NCBI GenBank assembly: GCA_000402355.1
Contig: AQRS01000028.1
Location: forward strand, 1 to 12,629
Source: Candidatus Iainarchaeum andersonii SCGC AAA011-E11
GTDB lineage: Archaea > Iainarchaeota > Iainarchaeia > Iainarchaeales > Iainarchaeaceae
Reading direction: 5' to 3'
Length of the DNA stretch: 12,629 nucleotides
In this document: one piece after another, positions 1-5,383 of the stretch
How positions within the stretch are numbered: the first letter of the stretch is position 1
Layout: each line of letters starts with the position of its first letter
The notes under the pieces: model-generated
Seen by the model: only the letters and a program-made list of their open reading frames with translations
What the model was told of the DNA's origin: nothing
Databases searched by the model: none
Made by a program: the position numbers and the translations under genes

Positions 1-353
1 GCAAAACAATTGCCGGGCCAAAAACAAGCGAAGTGACCAAAAAAATAGAGGAAATACTCGAAGTGAGTTCCATGGATAAGCAGGCTTTGCTGAGCAACAT
101 TTATGAGTGGGACAGGAAAACCGATTCAATCAAGCGCACCAATGTTCCGATGCACCTGATTGAGGTGCTGGCTTCGAAAACCCTTTCAACCAAGAAGGAG
201 GTTGAGCGTGAGATCCAAATCAGGAAAAACATCCTTGAGTGGATGCTTCGGAATAACATCCGCGCAAACCCCGAGGTTGAGGTAATAATACAGCGCTACT
301 ATTACGACCCTGAAACTTTGCTGGAGCAGGTTCTTTCGGACAAGGCAAAGTAG
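1..353 (+). CDS. Type II/IV secretion ATPase (FlaI/GspE-like), C-terminal end, partial
   Basis: This is the 3' end of a gene whose start lies before the window; the frame is open from base 3 back to the edge, so the GTG at 33 is not needed as a start. The visible part (about 116 residues) has the C-terminal pattern of archaeal FlaI/TadA-type ATPases: a segment resembling 'i.e.' VSSM, then IYEWDRKTDSI, a charged helix, ILEWMLRNNI, and a final YYYDPETLL. These ATPases are cytoplasmic hexamers that hydrolyse ATP to assemble pilins into type IV pili or archaella. The Walker motifs would lie upstream and cannot be seen. The pilin-like genes at 9726-11459 are possible clients, but they are 10 kb away. 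Its last 52 bases overlap thpR on the other strand. The family call rests on tail motifs only. Confidence 0.75.
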   Translation, partial: KTIAGPKTSEVTKKIEEILEVSSMDKQALLSNIYEWDRKTDSIKRTNVPMHLIEVLASKTLSTKKEVEREIQIRKNILEWMLRNNIRANPEVEVIIQRYYYDPETLLEQVLSDKAK

Positions 354-841
354 CGCAGCCCGTTTTGCGTGAGAACAGAGCGCATCAGGAAAACGGACTT
401 CACTTCAAATTCCATTTCGGGGCTTTCTCCTGAAATGGCATCCATCACTTCCAGGAATTCTTTTTGTCCCGCGCTTCTGTTCCTCGCGAGCGTAATGTGC
501 GCCGCGAACCTGTCTGATTTTTCCTCCAGTGCGGCGCAGATTTTTTCTGCGAGCATGGATGCCTCTTCCCCGCCTTTGGAGAACCCGAGCCAGATAACCC
601 TTTTCCCGAACGCGCCTGTTTTTCCCGTGCGCATCCCGAATGCATCGAACCTTATTGCGTCGAATTTTTTCCTTATGTGCATTGCCTCTTCATCGCTTTT
701 TTCGCCGAGGAAGAGCATGGTAACGTGCAGGTTTTCTTTTTTTGTTTTGGAGAATTTTTCCCCGGGGATTTTTTGCAGAATCCTTGCGCTTATTTCGCTT
801 TTGATTTCTTCGGGAATTTGTATTGCCGCAAACAGCCTCAT
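302..841 (-). CDS. thpR: RNA 2',3'-cyclic phosphodiesterase / 2'-5' RNA ligase family (ThpR)
   Basis: This 179-residue protein belongs to the 2H phosphoesterase superfamily. The two catalytic HxTx motifs are visible as HVTM (residues 39-42) and HITL (115-118), about 75 residues apart as expected, and the N-terminus MRLFAAIQIP is typical. Family members hydrolyse 2',3'-cyclic phosphate ends of RNA and can ligate tRNA half-molecules in vitro through a 2'-5' bond; the cellular role is unsettled. The ATG at 841 is chosen over in-frame ATGs at 877 and 865 because a GGTGA site lies at 849-853, 7 nt before it, and the family starts at MRLF. It lies 57 bp downstream of taw3 on the same strand, so the two may be cotranscribed. 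The last 13 or so residues look non-conserved and are encoded antisense to the secretion ATPase tail. Confidence 0.9.
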   Translation of the reverse strand: MRLFAAIQIPEEIKSEISARILQKIPGEKFSKTKKENLHVTMLFLGEKSDEEAMHIRKKFDAIRFDAFGMRTGKTGAFGKRVIWLGFSKGGEEASMLAEKICAALEEKSDRFAAHITLARNRSAGQKEFLEVMDAISGESPEMEFEVKSVFLMRSVLTQNGLRYFALSERTCSSKVSGS

Positions 842-848
842 TGCTTTT

Positions 849-853
849 TCACC
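849..853 (-). promoter_or_regulatory. Shine-Dalgarno site of thpR
   Basis: GGTGA on the minus strand, 7 nt before the ATG at 841. It decides the start codon in favour of MRLF over the longer reading from 877. The same core motif precedes two of the pilin-like genes. Confidence 0.65.
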
Positions 854-898
854 AACCCAATCCATGCTGGGATTCACCGTAGTTTAAGCGCGGGTGAT

Positions 899-1495
899 TC
901 ATTTTAGCGTTTTCCTGAATTCATTTTCGAGTGCGCGGAGCCTCGCGTAATTTTTTTCGAGCAACGGATTCGCCTTTTCGAGCAGCTTTTCAATGAACGC
1001 CTTTTCTGCCAGTTGTTTCCCGTTTTCCTTTATTGGCAGGGCCATTGTTTCGGTTCCCTGGAGCTCTATGAGGAACTTGTCCTTTTGTGCCACCATTATG
1101 CCGCCCCTTTTTACCCCTGCTTTTTTCATTGCCTCAAGAATGGAGTTTGCGCCGCGTATGTTTTTGCACCCGATGTGCAGTATGAATGGGTCGAGCTTTA
1201 GCCAGAGCACTCCGCCTTTGTTTTCCTCCACTCCTTCGATGAGTTCCCTTGCGCTTACTGTTCTGTGCCATTTCCTGTGGAATGCATTCTTGTTTTTTGC
1301 TTCCCCGTTTTTTTCGAGGAGTATTATGCGTCCGCTGCAGCAGCTGGAGGTGTAGAATCCTTTTGTTCCCGCGGCAAAGGAGCACAGGCCGATCATTTGT
1401 TCGTCCATTTTTCCCTGTTTCAGGGCGTTTTCGAAGGTTTTCCCATGCCTTTCCTTAATCATTCCGAACCGCGTTTTTTGGCTTTTTTCGGGCAT
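899..1495 (-). CDS. taw3: tRNA(Phe) wyosine-derivative N4-methyltransferase (Tyw3/Taw3)
   Basis: The 198-residue protein matches the TYW3 family, which uses S-adenosylmethionine to methylate N4 of the tricyclic base at G37 of tRNA-Phe during wyosine/wybutosine synthesis. The family is confined to archaea and eukaryotes, so it supports an archaeal host. Visible family motifs are YTSSCCSGRI (residues 48-57), LDPFILHIGC (101-110), AGVKRGGI (126-133) and ELQGTE (144-149). The start at 1495 is supported by GGTG at 1503-1506, 7 nt upstream; the in-frame ATG at residue 12 is an alternative. A basic tail follows the last motif. It is the first gene of a minus-strand pair with thpR and is divergent from the secreted protein gene at 1571. 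Other wyosine genes (taw1, taw2) are not in the window. Confidence 0.9.
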   Translation of the reverse strand: MPEKSQKTRFGMIKERHGKTFENALKQGKMDEQMIGLCSFAAGTKGFYTSSCCSGRIILLEKNGEAKNKNAFHRKWHRTVSARELIEGVEENKGGVLWLKLDPFILHIGCKNIRGANSILEAMKKAGVKRGGIMVAQKDKFLIELQGTETMALPIKENGKQLAEKAFIEKLLEKANPLLEKNYARLRALENEFRKTLK

Positions 1496-1570
1496 TTTGG
1501 GGCACCATAGGGTTTTGTCCGACCAATCGTTTTTTTATTCTTCTGTTGCTCATTTTTTTCAGGTATTCGA

Positions 1571-2377
1571 ATGAAGGGTGCGTTTGTTCTGGCTTTTGTT
1601 GTTTTTGCTTCAGCTTCGGCTTTTGCTTCCATTTCAATGGTTTATCCTTCCCCAACTTTGATTGAGGATGCCTCCGTTGTGCAGCTTGGTTCTGTTGAGC
1701 CTGGGCAGGTTTTCGAGGCGGTTTTTTCCGACAACACCGGTTTCCAGAATACGGAGTGGGACACTCTTGTAGTTGACCCGCAAACCCTTTCTTTAGGGTG
1801 GACAGTTGATTCCATTGGCAAGACTGACACTTCGCTTGTTGTGCGGGTCGGGGTGCCGCTCAATGCGCAGAGCAATGTGTACAATCTCGGGCTCGATTTT
1901 TACAGTTCGCATGAGCCTGTGCTTCAGCAGTCATTCGTGATGAGGGTTGTTGTGAAGCAGCCGCTTATTTCAGCGGCTTTCTCCAAGAAATCGGTTGAAA
2001 GCATCACGGTAGTTGACTCGCCCGTTGTTTACGCTGTTTCGCTTTCCAATTCTTCTATTGCAAAGCAGGAAGTTGTTGTTTCCTCGAATTTGCCGCAGAA
2101 CTGGTTTGCCGCACAGAGAATTGTGCTTGAGCCGAATTCCTCGAAGGACCTTGAGTTGGTTGTCACTCCAAAGGTTTACGGCCAGAGGACATTTTCCTTC
2201 AAGGCGGTTATTCCTGAAAAGAGCCTTGTTGTGAAGAGCTTCACTTCGGAGCTGAATGTCAAGCCTACTTTGAAGGGGAAATTTGGTTCCGCGTTTTCAG
2301 GCTTCCCGTTCTTCAACTTTGCCTTGCTGCCTTTCCAATTGTTTGATTCTTTCCTTGCGTTCGCGATGCCGAACTAG
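1571..2377 (+). CDS. Secreted beta-rich protein of unknown function
   Basis: I do not recognise a named family. The 268-residue protein begins with a clear signal peptide: MKG, a hydrophobic stretch to about residue 18, and a likely signal peptidase I site after A-F-A at 17-19. Residues 22-130 and 131-232 alternate hydrophobic and polar residues in the manner of two beta-sandwich (Ig/fibronectin-like) domains. The second has the feel of the NEW3/CARDB type seen in archaeal surface proteins (SVESITVVDSP, EPNSSKDLELVVTP). Residues 243-264 are rich in Phe and Leu and may be a membrane-associating tail, though the protein ends right after it without a charged anchor. An AGGT at 1561-1564, 6 nt before the ATG, may be the ribosome site. 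A cell-surface or exported role is likely; the exact function is unknown. Confidence 0.8.
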   Translation: MKGAFVLAFVVFASASAFASISMVYPSPTLIEDASVVQLGSVEPGQVFEAVFSDNTGFQNTEWDTLVVDPQTLSLGWTVDSIGKTDTSLVVRVGVPLNAQSNVYNLGLDFYSSHEPVLQQSFVMRVVVKQPLISAAFSKKSVESITVVDSPVVYAVSLSNSSIAKQEVVVSSNLPQNWFAAQRIVLEPNSSKDLELVVTPKVYGQRTFSFKAVIPEKSLVVKSFTSELNVKPTLKGKFGSAFSGFPFFNFALLPFQLFDSFLAFAMPN

Positions 2378-4086
2378 ATTTTTTTGGCCATGTAGCGGCC
2401 TTCCCTTGTGTATTCGAGTTTTTTTGAGTAGTATTCCCTCGCGCCCACGCCGCTGATTACCAGCATTTTTTTTGCGCCGAATTTTTCTGACGCGATTTTT
2501 TCCGCCTCTTCCACGAGCCGTTTTCCGAGACCTGTGTGCTGCCCGCTTTTTTCCGCGCTTTTTTCCCCGAGCGCGAGTGAATTGCCGAACACGTGCAGTT
2601 CCCGTATGCACGCGGTGTTTGAATCGAATTCTTTCCTGAATGGCTCGAAAGGGTTCCTGAGGCGGCAGAACCCGAGCAGCAAATCGTTTTTTTCGTCCTC
2701 GAAGGAAATGAAGACTTCCTCGCCTTTGCTTGCAAGGTATTCCTTTGCGGCGAGCTTTGCTTCCCCTTCAATTTCCCTTCCTTTTAGCGCGTTTATTCCT
2801 GATTCCCTTGCGCGTATTTCCCTTGCGTTGATTCCTTTTTGCAGGATTTTTTTGTCCACTATCTGGCGCAGGTTGTTTTTGTCTACTCCGGCCAGCGCGA
2901 GCTTTGTCGGTATGTCGCGCTGTATCCTGTGTATTCTCGCGTACTCGGGAACGTATCTTTCCGATTCGGCAATTATTTCCGCCGCCTCATCCGTATTCAG
3001 GGGCGTGAATTTCCCGTTTTTGTAGAGCTGTGCAAGCGCGGTTCCCGGCATCACCATGCACGGGTAAATTTTCAGGCCGTCGGGCCTGAAATCAGGGTTC
3101 TGGAAAAGCTCCCTGAACATTTCAATGTCCTTTTCCTTCGAGCTCTTGGGCTGTCCCGGCATGATGTGATAAGTGACCTTCAGCCCCGAGTCCTTGAGGA
3201 GCCTCGTTGCCTCGACCGAGTCCTCAATCGTGTGTCCGCGGTTTGTGTACCGGAGCACCTCGTTGTAAATGCTCTGCACTCCCAATTCAACCCTTGTGGT
3301 GCCCAGTTCAAGCATTTGGTTTATGTGCCCTTGTTTGCTCCAGTCAGGTTTTGTTTCAATGCACATGGCGACTATCCTTGCCGCGGCATTTTCGTTCCTA
3401 TTGTGTTCCCTCTCAACGTTTGCAGGTTTTTTCATTGCGAGCATTTTTTCGCGCTGGGCTCCGGAAAATTTTTTGTGCGTTCCTTTTGAGAAGAATTCGT
3501 TGAATTTTTTTGCCGAGAATTTTCCCCGGAAAATGAAGAGTTCCGAGAAATCGTTTGCGGCCTGGAACGCATTGGAAATGAATTCGTTTTGATATTCCTG
3601 CGGGAAGCTCGGGAAGGTTCCGCCCATGATTATGAGTTCGAGCTTTTGGGGGTTGTGTGCGGTTGCGTAGTATTGCGAGAGCCTGTTAATTGTCTGGAGG
3701 TAAGCGTCGTAGGAATTGTCGATTGCCCTCATGGTTGCGGGCTCGTTTCCCGTGTATGATTGCGGCACCGAGCCGAAGAAACTGTTGGGCCCCCCCGGGC
3801 AGTAAATGCACGTGCCGTGGGGGCAGCTTATTGGCTTAGTCATTATGGCTACCGGAGCCACACCTGAAAGTGTCCTTAGCGGCTTTATTGACAGCATTTC
3901 GCCGAGCTTTTGCGAGGGCTCTTCCGCGTACGCGAGTATGTCGGGATTGGAAGGCATTTTTCCGATGCCCAGCCTTTTTCCTTCCGCGAGCTTGAGCCTG
4001 TTGAGCTGTTCTTTTTTCGTTATTTTACCGGATTCTATGGCGCTTATTATTGTTTCCGCGAATTCCTGTGTTTGCCCCGGAGCCAT
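2374..4086 (-). CDS. elp3: tRNA uridine(34) acetyltransferase/radical SAM enzyme Elp3
   Basis: The 570-residue protein is an archaeal Elp3. It combines a radical SAM domain and a C-terminal GNAT acetyltransferase domain to add a carboxymethyl group to C5 of wobble uridine U34 in tRNA, using acetyl-CoA and SAM; in archaea it works without the other Elongator subunits. The iron-sulfur cysteines sit in a CX4CX2C motif at C88, C93 and C96 (CPHGTCIYC). GGTFPSFP lies about 65 residues later, and CIETKPDW further on. The acetyl-CoA loop QHTGLGKRLV is at 516-525, with a YY pair near 553. The length is normal for the family. The start at 4086 has a TATA-like element about 29 bp upstream, so the message is probably leaderless. 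Its stop codon overlaps that of the gene at 1571-2377. Confidence 0.96.
   Translation of the reverse strand: MAPGQTQEFAETIISAIESGKITKKEQLNRLKLAEGKRLGIGKMPSNPDILAYAEEPSQKLGEMLSIKPLRTLSGVAPVAIMTKPISCPHGTCIYCPGGPNSFFGSVPQSYTGNEPATMRAIDNSYDAYLQTINRLSQYYATAHNPQKLELIIMGGTFPSFPQEYQNEFISNAFQAANDFSELFIFRGKFSAKKFNEFFSKGTHKKFSGAQREKMLAMKKPANVEREHNRNENAAARIVAMCIETKPDWSKQGHINQMLELGTTRVELGVQSIYNEVLRYTNRGHTIEDSVEATRLLKDSGLKVTYHIMPGQPKSSKEKDIEMFRELFQNPDFRPDGLKIYPCMVMPGTALAQLYKNGKFTPLNTDEAAEIIAESERYVPEYARIHRIQRDIPTKLALAGVDKNNLRQIVDKKILQKGINAREIRARESGINALKGREIEGEAKLAAKEYLASKGEEVFISFEDEKNDLLLGFCRLRNPFEPFRKEFDSNTACIRELHVFGNSLALGEKSAEKSGQHTGLGKRLVEEAEKIASEKFGAKKMLVISGVGAREYYSKKLEYTREGRYMAKKI
2379..2385 (+). terminator. 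Oligo-T terminator of the secreted protein gene
   Basis: Seven T residues begin 2 nt after the TAG stop at 2375-2377. Archaeal RNA polymerase commonly terminates at such T tracts without a hairpin. On the opposite strand the same bases encode the last lysine codons of elp3. Confidence 0.5.
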
Positions 4087-4110
4087 ATCCAGAACCCTGC
4101 TGCGAAAGGG

Positions 4111-4118
4111 TTTTATTT
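4111..4118. promoter_or_regulatory. Shared TATA-like element between elp3 and the wHTH gene
   Basis: TTTTATTT lies in the 59-bp divergent gap. Its centre is about 28 nt from the elp3 ATG (4086, minus) and about 31 nt from the wHTH ATG (4146, plus). Both distances suit leaderless archaeal transcripts. A purine-rich BRE-like stretch (CGAAAGGG, 4103-4110) precedes it on the plus strand. No other AT-rich element is present in the gap, so one element may serve both directions. Confidence 0.5.
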
Positions 4119-4145
4119 GTGCACCGCCTCCTTTGTGCGGTTGCC

Positions 4146-4454
4146 ATGGATGAGTATGAGGAGTTTGTGCAGTTCCTTGAGAATAATCCCGCGTATTACA
4201 AAATAATAAATTCCGCGGTTTTCATGAGCCTCCTCACCATACTGAATTCGGCGCCGCGTTCTTTTTCCGAGCTCCTGAGGGGCAACCAAAATATTGAGGA
4301 GGGGGATCTTGAGACGATGCTCGCGGTTCTCGAGGACCTTGAAATGGTGAAGCAGGCCAAATCGGCTGAAAACAGGGTTTTTTATGCGACCGAAAAAACC
4401 AGGGGAATGCTCTCGAAATTCGAGAAGGTCAAGGACCGGTTCAGGGTTGCCTAA
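4146..4454 (+). CDS. Winged helix-turn-helix (ArsR-like) DNA-binding protein
   Basis: The 102-residue protein has the order expected of a small ArsR/MarR-like winged helix: N-terminal helices (FVQFLENNPAYYKI, SAVFMSLLTILNSA), then RSFSELLR as the second helix, LETMLAVLEDLEMV as the likely recognition helix at 55-68, and a wing ENRVFYATEKTRGML at 75-89. There are no metal-binding Cys clusters and no ligand domain, so it is probably a simple DNA-binding regulator or a structural wHTH. The ATG at 4146 is preferred over an upstream ATG at 4050, which would run through the promoter and into elp3 with an unlikely Cys/Pro-rich leader. A TATA-like box lies 31 nt upstream. It is followed 65 bp later on the same strand by the CARF-like gene. 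Target genes are unknown. Confidence 0.75.
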   Translation: MDEYEEFVQFLENNPAYYKIINSAVFMSLLTILNSAPRSFSELLRGNQNIEEGDLETMLAVLEDLEMVKQAKSAENRVFYATEKTRGMLSKFEKVKDRFRVA

Positions 4455-4476
4455 TTTCTTGGATTTTCTGCTTGTT

Positions 4477-4504
4477 TTATAAATTATTATAAATATATTA
4501 TATA
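4477..4504 (+). promoter_or_regulatory. AT-rich promoter of the CARF-like gene
   Basis: The gap between 4455 and 4519 is almost pure A and T, with several overlapping TATA-like words (TTTATAAA at 4477-4484, TATAAATATA near 4488-4497). Those at 4488-4497 lie 22-32 nt before the ATG at 4520, the distance for a leaderless transcript. The gene may therefore be expressed independently of the wHTH gene upstream. Confidence 0.5.
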
Positions 4505-4519
4505 TTAAGGGTTTTTTTA

Positions 4520-4870
4520 ATGGGCAAAACGCTTTTGGCTGTTTTGGGCATCGGGAAGGGCACATGGGGGCATGTTGCCCGGCTTATTTCCGAGGAAAAG
4601 TTCGACAAGGTACTGCTTATTTCCAACGAGTGGGGCAAGGAAAACTTTAAGCCGTTGAAGGAGTGCGACTGGATAATGATCAACAACCGCGCGGGCTTCG
4701 AGGTAATAAAGGAAGAAATCAAATCCAAGTTGCCTGAAAAGGATGATTTGGTGCTCTCGCTGATAAGCGGCTCCGGAAGGGAGCACATGGCTGTCCTTGC
4801 TGCCATAAAGGACAAGAAGCTCGAATTCAGGATTGTAATTCTTACGGGCGAAGGAACCAAGTACTACTGA
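4520..4870 (+). CDS. Small Rossmann-like protein, possibly a minimal CARF-type domain
   Basis: I cannot assign this 116-residue protein to a named family with confidence. The predicted layout is an alternating beta/alpha fold: strand TLLAVLGI (4-11), helix, strand KVLLIS (30-35), strand WIMINN (51-56), helix to about 70, strand LVLSLI (77-82), the loop-helix SGSGREHMAVLAAI (83-96), and strand FRIVIL (103-108). In CARF domains, which sense cyclic oligoadenylates or related ligands, the segment before the last strands is typically a hydrophobic strand followed by S/T-G-G-T/M-R/K and an Ala-rich helix. SGSGREHM has that shape. No effector domain is attached. The wHTH gene upstream and the nuclease gene downstream would fit a ligand-regulated role. 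The CARF link is my inference from pattern only; another Rossmann-type fold is equally possible. Confidence 0.6.
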   Translation: MGKTLLAVLGIGKGTWGHVARLISEEKFDKVLLISNEWGKENFKPLKECDWIMINNRAGFEVIKEEIKSKLPEKDDLVLSLISGSGREHMAVLAAIKDKKLEFRIVILTGEGTKYY

Positions 4871-4873
4871 CAC

Positions 4874-4905
4874 CTTTTTCTTTTCGTTGACACGAAAAGA
4901 AAAAG
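4874..4905. repeat. Perfect 14-bp inverted repeat (hairpin) after the CARF-like gene
   Basis: Arms ctttttcttttcgt (4874-4887) and acgaaaagaaaaag (4892-4905) are exact reverse complements around a four-base loop TGAC. The hairpin begins 3 nt after the stop codon at 4870. The left arm is itself T-rich, so on the plus strand it could terminate transcription or protect the RNA 3' end. It runs straight into the direct repeat at 4905-4946. Confidence 0.85.
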
Positions 4906-4946
4906 CTGTACCAAAAAGAAAAGTGTAAGGCTGTACCAAAAAGAAA
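4905..4946. repeat. 17-bp direct repeat with 25-bp period
   Basis: The sequence gctgtaccaaaaagaaa occurs at 4905-4921 and again at 4930-4946. The intervening 8 bases are AGTGTAAG. With the hairpin to its left it forms a compact composite element of about 73 bp in an intergenic region. It is not part of any coding frame that I believe. Confidence 0.85.
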
Positions 4947-4980
4947 GAGAACTGCTTTCGCCGTTCTGCAACAGTAACTA

Positions 4981-4987
4981 TTTTTTA
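4981..4987 (+). promoter_or_regulatory. TATA-like box of the membrane nuclease gene
   Basis: TTTTTTA is centred about 26 nt before the ATG at 5010, the position expected for a leaderless archaeal transcript. The gene therefore seems to have its own promoter, to the right of the repeats. Confidence 0.4.
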
Positions 4988-5009
4988 TCTGTTCAGTTCC
5001 TTTAGTTTC

Positions 5010-5378
5010 ATGGCGGATTTTTTTCTCCTGTTCTTCATTGCGGCATCACTGCTGCTTGCGGTGCTCGTGTTTTTTCTCATGAAAAGGCTCTCTTCCCTTG
5101 AGGGGGTGCTTTCAGAATTGAAGTTTTCAAAGTCCTCGCAGTCAGTAAAGTACGGCAAAATGACGGAGCAGTTTGTTCCCTTTACTAAGGACTTTCCTTT
5201 CGATCCCGGGAACTTCCGTTTTCTCGGCAACCCGATTGACGGCATTGTTTTTGAGGAGAATAAAATAATTTTTGCGGAGTTCAAGGCCGGCTCCTCCCAG
5301 CTCTCGGAAAAGCAGAAGCGCGTGAAGGAGCTCGTTGAAAAGAAGAAGGTCGAGTGGTTTGAGCACCGCATCGAATAG
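5010..5378 (+). CDS. Membrane-anchored endonuclease related to archaeal Holliday junction resolvase (COG4741-like)
   Basis: The 122-residue protein has one N-terminal membrane segment (residues 4-23, followed by KR), then a short coiled stretch, then a compact PD-(D/E)XK nuclease-like domain. The visible motifs match the family annotated as endonuclease related to archaeal Holliday junction resolvase: E53 in MTEQFVPF, FPFDPGNFRFLGNPIDGIVF with D77, the E-x-K pair E90/K92 in AEFKAG, and Q102 in LSEKQ. These are the usual metal-binding and catalytic positions, so the enzyme looks intact. Its substrate is not known; the membrane anchor argues against a simple recombination role and could suit degradation of incoming or surface-associated DNA (inference). 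It ends 5 bp before the convergent pelota stop. The two genes upstream on this strand form a possible functional group. Confidence 0.85.
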   Translation: MADFFLLFFIAASLLLAVLVFFLMKRLSSLEGVLSELKFSKSSQSVKYGKMTEQFVPFTKDFPFDPGNFRFLGNPIDGIVFEENKIIFAEFKAGSSQLSEKQKRVKELVEKKKVEWFEHRIE

Positions 5379-5383
5379 GCGGT

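Noticed and set aside
369..887. Long plus-strand reading frame opposite thpR
   Set aside because: It is antisense to a gene with both HxTx motifs intact, is Ser/Phe-rich in the way complementary frames often are, and resembles no family.
2534..3489. Overlapping plus-strand frames opposite elp3
   Set aside because: They lie entirely within the elp3 gene, which has complete radical SAM and GNAT motifs; no independent signal supports them.
4050..4145. Longer start for the wHTH gene at 4050
   Set aside because: It would run through the divergent promoter and the elp3 start, and add a Cys/Pro-rich leader unlike any wHTH family.
4517..4939. Minus-strand frame opposite the CARF-like gene
   Set aside because: It reads through the hairpin and repeats and across the complementary strand of a better gene; its composition is not protein-like at the start.
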